In this document: in pieces, positions 17,339-24,581 of the stretch
Position numbering within the stretch: the first letter of the stretch is position 1
How the letters are laid out: each line of letters opens with the position of its first letter
Assembly: GCF_021533195.1 (NCBI RefSeq)
Contig: NZ_JAJNKB010000002.1
Coordinates: 62,001 to 126,000 of the forward strand
Origin: Portibacter marinus
GTDB lineage: Bacteria; Bacteroidota; Bacteroidia; Chitinophagales; Saprospiraceae
Direction of reading: 5' to 3'
DNA length: 64,000 nt
Position numbers and translations under genes: made by a program
Notes under the pieces: model-generated
What the model was told of the DNA's origin: nothing
The model's database searches: none
What the model saw: only the letters and a program-made list of their open reading frames with translations

Positions 17339-17441
17339 CAACATTCATATATTCGCCTTAAAGATTATATCCTTTATTGACGAAAGAAAAATTGTGAGCT
17401 ATCCACCCCCTGAATAAATGAAGAATGATTTAACATTGACC

Positions 17442-18542
17442 TTAAAAATTTGCATATTTATCAAGGAGATGTTTTTTGATTTGATTGAAAACCTCAGACA
17501 TGATTCTTCCATTTCCCCAATTGGTAAGGAAAACAAATCCAAGATCATATTCTGGGAACAAATGTACACCAGATGCGTATCCATCAATATCTCCACCATG
17601 ATAGATTTCCTTGACTCCTGTTTCAGAATCTATGATGAAACACCCCAAACCATATGACCACTTTTCATTAATTTGATGATATGGTTGCTGTTGAATATCA
17701 TTGACTTCATTTTGTTTGAGCAATTCAATCATGAACTTATTCATATCAACCACATTACTGAACATGTTACCGGCACCTGATAGTGTACCCATATCCCATG
17801 GCTGCGTTAATTGCAATGGATTTACTTCCAGGTATGGTTTAGCTAAAAGGCTTTCATTTACTTCTTGATTAGAAATGGTCGTATGGGTCATCCCATAAGG
17901 TGAGAAGATTTGTTGCTTTAGAATACTCGAAAGTGGATTTCCCAGATGGCTTTGCATAGCTTCCCCTAGTACACCGTAACCATAATTTGAATAGGAGTGA
18001 CGATGGCCGATACTGGTATCGATCTTTAATGACTTTAAATTGCTTTCCATCTGCTCCCAATTGTATCCTAGAATAGGATCCGGATCTACTCTTTCCAGAT
18101 TTGAGGGATACCTCGGAAATTCTGCGGTGTGAGTTACTAAATGAATCAAACGTATTTTTTGACCGTCTGGCGATATAGGGAATGATTTTATACCTGGAAA
18201 ATACCTTTCCACTTCACTGTCCAGTGAGATTTGCTCACTATGGATCAGCTGCGCCAGTAAATGCCCTATAAACATTTTCGTCACAGATCCCAGCTGATAG
18301 ATGGTCAGACTATCCGCTGTTTTTTCGTCACTGAAATCTGCCATTCCAAAAGCATTACATAACACCACTTCTCCATGGTGTACGACTCCAATGGCCAAAG
18401 AAGGGATATGATAATTTTCAAGTAATGAGTCTACTAGGGTAGACAATTCATCGGTGCCCTTTTGATTTTTCGGAAAATGCTGACCAGAATTGCAACTGAT
18501 TTCTAGAAAACACAGCATCAAAATGACAATGAGACTCTTCAT
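17442..18542 (-). CDS. Class C beta-lactamase-like serine hydrolase, lipoprotein
   Basis: A lipoprotein leader (EISC, Cys17) is followed by a beta-lactamase-fold domain. SVTK gives the nucleophile Ser86 and Lys89, YSN at 184-186 is the second motif, and HGG in 'IYHGGDIDGY' is the third. Length (366 aa) suits the AmpC/esterase/D-aminopeptidase group (PF00144). It is probably an esterase or peptidase on the periplasmic face; the sequence gives no reason to call it a drug-resistance enzyme. It starts inside the stop of the upstream NTF2-like gene (ATGA overlap), so the two are coupled. Confidence 0.88.
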   Translation of the reverse strand: MKSLIVILMLCFLEISCNSGQHFPKNQKGTDELSTLVDSLLENYHIPSLAIGVVHHGEVVLCNAFGMADFSDEKTADSLTIYQLGSVTKMFIGHLLAQLIHSEQISLDSEVERYFPGIKSFPISPDGQKIRLIHLVTHTAEFPRYPSNLERVDPDPILGYNWEQMESNLKSLKIDTSIGHRHSYSNYGYGVLGEAMQSHLGNPLSSILKQQIFSPYGMTHTTISNQEVNESLLAKPYLEVNPLQLTQPWDMGTLSGAGNMFSNVVDMNKFMIELLKQNEVNDIQQQPYHQINEKWSYGLGCFIIDSETGVKEIYHGGDIDGYASGVHLFPEYDLGFVFLTNWGNGRIMSEVFNQIKKHLLDKYANF

Positions 18543-18958
18543 TTTCTGGAAACATTTTCACGGGCAAATATTTTATCTACAATCAGCCATTCTCCTTCCA
18601 CTTTCAGCAAGCTCATGAAGTCATAGAATACAACATTGGGATAAGTAATGACTACTGTGGCCTGCGCGGCATCCTGAAATACATTGATAGATTTAATTTC
18701 TGCGGTGCAGTTTTTACTTTTACCTGCTTCCTGGTTATTAATGTAATCTTCAGAAGCCCAGGTTCTTAACTCAGTAGTATTGGGATCAATGTATTTAAGT
18801 TCTGCAGAGGGGTGAAATGCCTTTCTCAATCTTTCAATGTCTCCTTCATTTCGTCCGTAAATATAATTATTCAATGTTTGTTCAATGGCATCTTTATCAT
18901 TTGAAATGCCTAAGTTATTGGTCATTGGCAAGAGAAGAACTACTAATATATAAATCAT
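18539..18958 (-). CDS. NTF2-like 'putative lumazine-binding' protein, exported
   Basis: A short hydrophobic N-terminus (about 1-15) suggests export. Residues 20-135 form an NTF2-like fold of the putative lumazine-binding type ('AIEQTLNNYIYGRNEGDIERL', 'AFHPSAEL', 'LLKVEGEWLIVDKIF'). These small cone-shaped proteins bind ligands or act as accessory subunits, and the name of the family does not prove lumazine binding. The 4-base overlap with the serine hydrolase gene suggests the two products act together. Confidence 0.8.
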   Translation of the reverse strand: MIYILVVLLLPMTNNLGISNDKDAIEQTLNNYIYGRNEGDIERLRKAFHPSAELKYIDPNTTELRTWASEDYINNQEAGKSKNCTAEIKSINVFQDAAQATVVITYPNVVFYDFMSLLKVEGEWLIVDKIFARENVSRK

Positions 18959-19081
18959 GATCCTTTTAATTTTTTGGTAATCTAAAAGAAGTGCTTCAGA
19001 AATCTGAATCTTTTCAATGGATGCACCTAAGTTTTAAACGGATGAACATCGAGCCTTAAATTATTACCTTAATTTTAGATC

Positions 19082-20116
19082 ATGGATCATAAATCAATTT
19101 CCAAACCAATTCTTATCATACAAATTGCTGCATGGATAATGGCCATCACCTTATTCTATTTTTATCTTGGTTCGAGATTAAAGGAAGCTGACAGTACCTA
19201 TCTTTTGGGCATTACATTAGTCTCCTTTACTTTTCATATGATTTTAATTTATGGTTATTCACTTTATTTATATCCCAGATTCTACAAGAAGAGGTCAACT
19301 TCATTTTTTATAGTAATCGTAATCGTATTTTTTTTCAGTATTTTACTGCTTAGAATGGTGATAGAAGTTCTCGCCGTTGGGCCACTGACGACAAACTACC
19401 AGACCATATTTACTTTTGGCCAGACGCACTTTCTTTATGCACTTACGAGTAGTTTTGTGGCATTGATCATTGCAATTTTAATTACTTCCTATTACGAAAA
19501 TTTAATGAACAGGGAAGAATTGCGAAAACAAAGGGAGATTCAGGTTCAAAGCGAATTGAACCATTTGAAAAGTCAACTAAGCCCTCACTTTTTATTTAAT
19601 ACACTAAATACTTTATATTATGATACGTACAAGGTTTTGCCATCAGTAGGAGATCGTATCTCCAAGATGTCAGAATTATTGCGATACTTTCTCGATGCGA
19701 AGAGCCAGAAACAGGTTTCAGTTAAAAAGGAAATTTGGCACCTTGTGAATTACATTGACCTTGAAAAAGAACGAGTCAATGATGCTGAAAATGTGCACTA
19801 TCATTTTGATATCCATACTGAATTCTTAATTCCACCCATGTTATTTATGCCCTTTGCAGAAAAAGTATTTAAACATGGAATGGATGAGCATGCTAATATT
19901 AACCATGCTTCTTTTAGGATCTCAGACGATGATCATCATCTTGTTTACGAAGTCCAGAATCAATTTTTTCAGAAGGAGAGTGATCGAAAGGGATCGGGTT
20001 TGAAAGTGTTGAAAAGTCGTTTGCAGCTTTTATATGGAGAAAGATTTAGCCTTGAATTTAAAGTCGAGGAAGAGCGCTATGTTTCTTACATGAAAATTCC
20101 TAAAGATGAGTATTAA
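19082..20116 (+). CDS. LytS/YehU-family sensor histidine kinase with altered N box
   Basis: Four membrane segments (about 8-30, 40-62, 74-98, 116-137) lead into a His_kinase domain with His169 in LSPHFLFNTLN. The C-terminal ATPase part keeps VQN and the KGSGLKVLKSRL G box. The N box, usually ENAxKHG, reads EKVFKHG here: the Mg-ATP-binding Asn is replaced by Lys (codon AAA). The kinase may be weak or inactive unless another residue compensates. Its gene overlaps the LytTR regulator gene by 11 bases. The signal sensed is unknown. Confidence 0.9.
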   Translation: MDHKSISKPILIIQIAAWIMAITLFYFYLGSRLKEADSTYLLGITLVSFTFHMILIYGYSLYLYPRFYKKRSTSFFIVIVIVFFFSILLLRMVIEVLAVGPLTTNYQTIFTFGQTHFLYALTSSFVALIIAILITSYYENLMNREELRKQREIQVQSELNHLKSQLSPHFLFNTLNTLYYDTYKVLPSVGDRISKMSELLRYFLDAKSQKQVSVKKEIWHLVNYIDLEKERVNDAENVHYHFDIHTEFLIPPMLFMPFAEKVFKHGMDEHANINHASFRISDDDHHLVYEVQNQFFQKESDRKGSGLKVLKSRLQLLYGERFSLEFKVEEERYVSYMKIPKDEY

Positions 20117-20792
20117 ATGCTTGATAGTTGATGATGAACCAAAGGCTCGAATGCTGATTCAAGACTACATCGATCAGATATCCTGGCTGGATGCTATCGG
20201 TAACGTAAGTAATAAACTTGATGCTATTGAATTGATTAAGAAATATCAGCCACAACTGCTATTTCTCGATATCCATCTGCCCCATTATTCAGGTCTTGAC
20301 ATTGCTAAAAACTTGAAGTATCATGCTGAAATTATATTTATTACTGCTCACGCTGAACATGCTGTGGAAAGTTATAATCTGGAGGCTGTAGATTACTTAT
20401 TAAAGCCTGTTACTTTTGACCGATTTTTAAAAGCTGTGAAAAAAGTCAAGAGAAGGCTTTCGACTAAGGATAAGTATTCAGATCATTTCTATGTCAAAGT
20501 TGGAAACGTTATGAAACAACTCCATTGGTCTAAGATTTTATACATTCAAGCCATGCGTGAGTATGTTCAAATCGTGAGTGAAGGAGGTAAGGTCATGGTT
20601 TATAAAAGAATGAAAGAGATGGAAAGCCTCTTGCCAACCTACTTGATAAGGGTACACAATTCATGGATCGTTAACTTAGACTATATTCGTCAAATGGGAT
20701 CAGGTAAGGTCTGGATTGGCAATATTGAAATTCCTGTAAGTAGGGCTCGCGCAAGTGATCTTTTACAAAGGATGCGCGATAAAATGGCATAA
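20106..20792 (+). CDS. LytTR-family response regulator
   Basis: The receiver domain (about 3-118) has acidic residues Asp9-Asp10 and the phospho-acceptor Asp55, with Lys of 'LLKPVTFDRFLKAV'. A LytTR DNA-binding domain follows (about 125-228, 'FYVKVGNVMKQLHWSKILYI', 'YLIRVHNSWIVNLDYI'). Length (228 aa) is standard. It is translated with the preceding kinase gene and would be its partner. Targets are unknown; LytTR regulators in this phylum often act on nearby genes. Confidence 0.93.
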   Translation: MSIKCLIVDDEPKARMLIQDYIDQISWLDAIGNVSNKLDAIELIKKYQPQLLFLDIHLPHYSGLDIAKNLKYHAEIIFITAHAEHAVESYNLEAVDYLLKPVTFDRFLKAVKKVKRRLSTKDKYSDHFYVKVGNVMKQLHWSKILYIQAMREYVQIVSEGGKVMVYKRMKEMESLLPTYLIRVHNSWIVNLDYIRQMGSGKVWIGNIEIPVSRARASDLLQRMRDKMA

Positions 20793-20873
20793 ACCGTAAA
20801 TCTTTGACAGATGTTTTTCTTTGGTCAATTATAGTAAAGCCCAGAATAAGAGCTTTCATAAAGGAGTAACCAT

Positions 20874-21014
20874 TTGGAAAAAGCAATAAAATGGCTCATC
20901 AATAAATGCAGGGGATACGTGGTGAGAAGGGTGACCGGTATGCTAAAAGCGCTTGAGGTCATTGATGAAGACAAAGTGGACAATGGTGATAACCGTTCGT
21001 CCAATAGACATTGA
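20874..21014 (+). CDS. Possible 46-residue small protein, TTG start with Shine-Dalgarno-like site
   Basis: The frame opens with TTG at 20874, seven bases after AAAGGAG (20860-20866), and ends with TGA at 21012-21014. The predicted product begins MEKAIKWLINKC and continues through 'LKALEVIDEDKVD' to a polar tail. It is amphipathic and basic at first, acidic later. I recognise no family. A strong Shine-Dalgarno-like site is unusual in Bacteroidota, which makes the frame worth noting. It lies 49 bp before the JAB-like gene and could be its partner, or a remnant of a longer gene. Confidence 0.35.
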   Translation: MEKAIKWLINKCRGYVVRRVTGMLKALEVIDEDKVDNGDNRSSNRH

Positions 21015-21063
21015 CTATTTGAGAATATTCATTTAATATTAAGGAAATCAATGTTTTACAACC

Positions 21064-22023
21064 GTGTTTGACGAATATCTTCACCAAAGCATGATCGACC
21101 GTTCCCCCTCATCTAACGCGGAGGCCGTTAAAAGTGGAGAAGGTAAGCAGCCCCCTCAGTTGTTTTCTGATATTAATGCAACTCAAGGAAAAAGTGAATT
21201 GGTATCTGAAAAACTAAAAATTTTGAATCGGTGCAAGAACTTATCTATTCATAAAAAGACTTTCATTGATTTAGACGAAGCGATCAAGCAGGCATGTTAT
21301 CTGGCGATTCTGTTCGCGCAAGCAGATGAGTTGATGTATCGAAAGGAGCGAGAACAGCTGGAGCAACAATTGAAAGAAGCCAAGGAAGGAGTTAAAAAAT
21401 ACAGGTTTACATTGAGTGATGAGGTTAAGGAATTTCGAAAGATGCGATCTGCTGCAAAAGAAAGCATTAAAAAACATAAGAAACAGAAGGACTTTAGGGG
21501 GCACAATGTGGAATGGTCCTCAGTGGTAGTGAGGGATGGCTCAGGTAAATATCGTGTAGTTGGAGCTACACCAGGAGGAGGCAAAAGGTCGGACGGAACA
21601 ACACAACCTGCGGATGATATATCTAAAAAGGATTTAGAAAATGCAGGATTAGGTGATTTATATACAATTAGTGCAGAGATTCATTCCCATCCCAGATTTG
21701 GTGACCGTAGCCAGGCTGATACGCATCAGGATATTGACAATAGTGGCTTATATCCCTCTGATCCTGATCGGGAATATAGCGGAGTTCAGGCGATGGTTAA
21801 TCAAAGGGGCAGAGTCGTTAAGTACCAAAAGGGTAAGTCCGATGCGGAACTGTCAGAAGGCATTACAAAAAGGGAATTGAAAAAGAATGAATATGGTGCT
21901 ATGACTGCCATCAAGCAAGGCGAAAATAAAGATCGATGGCAGCAGGATCTGGACGAGGTTTCAGCGTTGATGAATTCTATTGACCGTGAGAAATTGAAGG
22001 AATTGCAGGGGCAGAATAAATAG
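21064..22023 (+). CDS. JAB/MPN-like metallopeptidase-domain protein with coiled-coil N-terminal region
   Basis: The 319-residue protein starts with GTG; Met10 is an alternative. Residues 1-45 are polar and disordered-looking, 50-140 are helical and Lys/Glu-rich (coiled coil). Residues about 145-255 look like a JAB/MPN fold: Glu150 (VEWSSVVVRD), H207-S-H209-P, and either S216-x-x-D219 or S232-x-x-D235 completing a JAMM-type zinc site, then 'GRVVKY' as in DUF4329-like toxin domains. No signal peptide is visible. Similar domains occur at the ends of polymorphic toxins and in ubiquitin-like pathways, but no E1, E2 or ubiquitin-like gene is nearby. The role is unknown. Confidence 0.6.
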   Translation: MFDEYLHQSMIDRSPSSNAEAVKSGEGKQPPQLFSDINATQGKSELVSEKLKILNRCKNLSIHKKTFIDLDEAIKQACYLAILFAQADELMYRKEREQLEQQLKEAKEGVKKYRFTLSDEVKEFRKMRSAAKESIKKHKKQKDFRGHNVEWSSVVVRDGSGKYRVVGATPGGGKRSDGTTQPADDISKKDLENAGLGDLYTISAEIHSHPRFGDRSQADTHQDIDNSGLYPSDPDREYSGVQAMVNQRGRVVKYQKGKSDAELSEGITKRELKKNEYGAMTAIKQGENKDRWQQDLDEVSALMNSIDREKLKELQGQNK

Positions 22024-22287
22024 ATTTAAGTTTAAACTGAAGATAATACAGAACCACAAATAGGACCTGGTCTTTCAGACTGAGACTTCAAACAGGATTT
22101 TGGATTTCAGTTTTAGCTACAAAAAGGATCTATGTATTAAGTCCGAGCTTTAAATGCAAAGAATAATAATTATCAGCACCTATGCATTTTTGATGCGAAT
22201 CCACAACCGTCAAGACCATTACTACAACTTTCATACTGTTCTCATTTGAAAACGAAGTGAGCCTAATCGGTGACCTCTGCAAATCGG

Positions 22288-23820
22288 TCACTGAAAATAT
22301 TGATCAAAGCTTTTTAATAGAGTGTTCGGCTCTCTTCCAACACTCATAATATATTGATCAGGGCGGATTAAAACACAGATGGATTTATCGACACCCTGCG
22401 CCATCCATTCAGAAGTTATTTTTTCCTGAATTACATTGACCTCAAATGGAAAAGCACTAACAACTTCTGTCGGTAAATCGATTTCTGTTGATTCGTTTTG
22501 TAAAATAAGAAGTTGAAATCTGTGCTTACTTAATTTTTGAAAAAATCCCGGATAAACACAAGGCATCCTGTCTCCGGCCTTGAAAGACAGTCCTTTAACG
22601 TCGTGGTTAGTAGACAAACTTGAATTTCTATAGCCATAGCCTATTTGTGAGATTCTTTTGAAAGCAAACTTTCTAAAAGCGCCTATTTTAAAAACTTTGG
22701 CTATGGTAGGAAGTAATAGGTACTTTCTAATGTTTCTGACCCACAACCCATCTCCTGCTAGAAAAGTAAAACCCTTATCTGTTGAATTAAGTAATGATTT
22801 AGCAAAAGGTAGTCTTTCTTCGTTGTAGGTGTCCAATAATGATGGCTTTGCCTCACCATTCAATACCATCGCTAGTTTCCACGCCAGGTTATGTGCGTCC
22901 TGGAGGCCTGTATTCATACCCTGACCGCCCGCTGGACTATGAACATGGGCGCTATCGCCAGCCAGGAAAATACGACCTGACCTAAAACTACTCACACATC
23001 TATGATGGATGCGATATGTTGAATGCCAACCCACACTCTTAATGTCAAACTTTAGATTGGTATGTTTCCTGATAACAGCTTCGAGTTCTTCAAAATGAAT
23101 TTCTTCCTGATCTTTGAATTCAACGGGTAAAGTTCCAATGATCCGCATCTTCTTGCGACCCTTTAAAGGAAAGAAAGTAATAAATATGTGATCCGTCGGA
23201 ACCAACATCACCTTGTTAGATTCAAATTCCCATTCAATGGTCGTGTCAGCCACAAAGAATTTATTGTCATAAGTACCACCTTCAAATTTTAAATCAGTTG
23301 CTTTTCTGACAGGGCTGCTGGCACCATCGCACCCTACAAGGTATTTGGCTTTCCAGGCTTGATTTGAGTCACTTTCCAGATCATTAATCTGTACTTCTAC
23401 ACCATCGTCAACTTCTTGGTGTTTAATGTAGGAATGGTTCCATAAAATTTTCTTACCCGTCTCTTCGATTGCACCTGCAAGCAATTCCTCATTTTTACTT
23501 TGCTCATAAGCATTCATGAAGTTTGGAAAATCCGTCATGCCAACTCCAATATTTTGAAGACCAATATTCGCTTGAATTTTACCATTTTTAAAAATTTGAA
23601 AACCTAGCAAATCCACGGCTTCACTTTGAACCTTATCTGAAAACCCTAGTTGCTGGTATAGCTCCATACTTCTAGCGCTTACGGCCAAGGCCCGTGATTG
23701 ATTGGTAGGCCCAGACTTACTATCAAAGATCTGGTATTCGACGTTAAGCCTTTCAAATTGGTTGGCCAGCATCAGACCTGTAGGGCCTGCCCCAATAATT
23801 ATTACATCTTTATTTCTCAT
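22288..23820 (-). CDS. FAD-dependent aromatic monooxygenase-like protein
   Basis: The 510-residue flavoprotein has GAGPTG (10-15), the GCDGASSPVRK DG motif (163-173) and 'LAGDSAHVHSPAGGQGMN' (286-303), the markers of group A flavin monooxygenases such as phenol- or 3-(3-hydroxyphenyl)propionate-type hydroxylases. A thioredoxin-like C-terminal domain is suggested by length. It would hydroxylate an aromatic or polyketide-like compound with NAD(P)H and oxygen. The gene has its own operator-like palindrome 18 bp before its start, identical but for one base to one upstream of the TetR gene, so drug-like inducers acting through TetR are likely. Confidence 0.88.
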   Translation of the reverse strand: MRNKDVIIIGAGPTGLMLANQFERLNVEYQIFDSKSGPTNQSRALAVSARSMELYQQLGFSDKVQSEAVDLLGFQIFKNGKIQANIGLQNIGVGMTDFPNFMNAYEQSKNEELLAGAIEETGKKILWNHSYIKHQEVDDGVEVQINDLESDSNQAWKAKYLVGCDGASSPVRKATDLKFEGGTYDNKFFVADTTIEWEFESNKVMLVPTDHIFITFFPLKGRKKMRIIGTLPVEFKDQEEIHFEELEAVIRKHTNLKFDIKSVGWHSTYRIHHRCVSSFRSGRIFLAGDSAHVHSPAGGQGMNTGLQDAHNLAWKLAMVLNGEAKPSLLDTYNEERLPFAKSLLNSTDKGFTFLAGDGLWVRNIRKYLLLPTIAKVFKIGAFRKFAFKRISQIGYGYRNSSLSTNHDVKGLSFKAGDRMPCVYPGFFQKLSKHRFQLLILQNESTEIDLPTEVVSAFPFEVNVIQEKITSEWMAQGVDKSICVLIRPDQYIMSVGREPNTLLKSFDQYFQ

Positions 23821-23837
23821 CTTCTCTTTGTTTTTAC

Positions 23838-23861
23838 AAGCAAGTACATGCTTGCAATTAT
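23838..23861. promoter_or_regulatory. TetR operator candidate upstream of the monooxygenase gene
   Basis: AAGCAAGTACATGCTTGC (then AATTAT) contains GCAAG and CTTGC half-sites separated by six bases. The 24-bp site differs at one position from the site at 24474-24497 and lies 18 bp before the monooxygenase start. Confidence 0.75.
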
Positions 23862-23872
23862 TAATAAAAAAT

Positions 23873-24427
23873 TTAAGTGAATTTGCTCACAATGTTTTGC
23901 AAGCAAGAATTAAATATATCAGCTTGAGTAAATGTCTTTAGCACATAAATATTAAAACACAAACCATAGATAGCGGTCATGAAACATGTCGCATCCAACT
24001 GCGCCTGATCCTGACCACAATTATTAAATCGCTGGAACTGAGCTGCTAACTTTTGTTTCACTTCTTTAGGAAACTTTCCAATTCTTTGTCGGCGATTCGT
24101 ATGGTAGGGAGACCGCAATTCCATAAGGATCAGATTGACATTTTCAGTAAAAAAAGAGTGTAAAAAGCTGCCAAAAGCAATTAGAGCTTCATCCAGTGTT
24201 GGGAAATTTTCTTGTTCTAATCTCAAAAATTGAGGTTTAAATAAAAAGTATTCTATCACTTTTTCGTATAAATTTTCTTTAGATCCAAAGTTTCTAAATA
24301 AGGTTACTTCATTCACCTTGGCCGATGACGCGATTGCTTTAGTAGTCACTGCATCGAAACCTTGCTGGGCAAATAAGTATTTTGCACTTTCGAGTATTCT
24401 GAGGGATGTTGTAGTGTACTTATTCAT
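23873..24427 (-). CDS. TetR/AcrR-family transcriptional regulator
   Basis: The N-terminal helix-turn-helix is clear (about 25-48, TTKAIASSAKVNEVTLFRNF, then GSKENLYEKV). The remaining 130 residues form the helical ligand-binding part. Length (184 aa) is typical. The gene precedes the monooxygenase gene in the same direction with a 52-bp gap. A near-identical palindrome occurs upstream of both, so I infer that the protein represses itself and the monooxygenase until it binds an inducer. Confidence 0.9.
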   Translation of the reverse strand: MNKYTTTSLRILESAKYLFAQQGFDAVTTKAIASSAKVNEVTLFRNFGSKENLYEKVIEYFLFKPQFLRLEQENFPTLDEALIAFGSFLHSFFTENVNLILMELRSPYHTNRRQRIGKFPKEVKQKLAAQFQRFNNCGQDQAQLDATCFMTAIYGLCFNIYVLKTFTQADIFNSCLQNIVSKFT

Positions 24428-24473
24428 TGTTGTGATGTCAATTTAAGCCAAAAATAAGTAAATAATTAAATAA

Positions 24474-24497
24474 AAGCAAGTACTTGCTTGCAATTAT
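24474..24497. promoter_or_regulatory. TetR operator candidate upstream of the regulator gene
   Basis: AAGCAAGTACTTGCTTGC (then AATTAT) includes the perfect 12-bp palindrome GCAAGTACTTGC. It lies 47 bp before the TetR start and repeats the site at 23838 with one base changed, which points to autoregulation. Confidence 0.75.
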
Positions 24498-24581
24498 GTC
24501 ACAATTTGTAACTCAATGCTAAAACTTATAGAATAAGTATTTCTCACACATACCAAAAAGCATCGCTCCTTAACCCATAAT

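Noticed and set aside
17442-18542. A true beta-lactamase resistance gene
   Set aside because: The SxxK, YSN and HGG motifs are shared by many esterases and peptidases, and the lipoprotein leader and NTF2-like partner do not point to drug resistance.
21064-22023. Part of a ubiquitin-like (Bil or CBASS-type JAMM) defence operon
   Set aside because: No E1, E2, ubiquitin-like, cGAS-like or effector gene lies within several kilobases; neighbours are a LytTR pair and a TetR-monooxygenase pair.
22154-22249. A 31-codon frame between the JAB-like and monooxygenase genes
   Set aside because: It has no ribosome site, no family look and no clear composition bias; it is likely chance in AT-rich DNA.
23892-23908. 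A third TetR operator inside the regulator gene
   Set aside because: It has GCAAGCAAG but lacks the mirrored CTTGC half, and it lies in conserved coding sequence.
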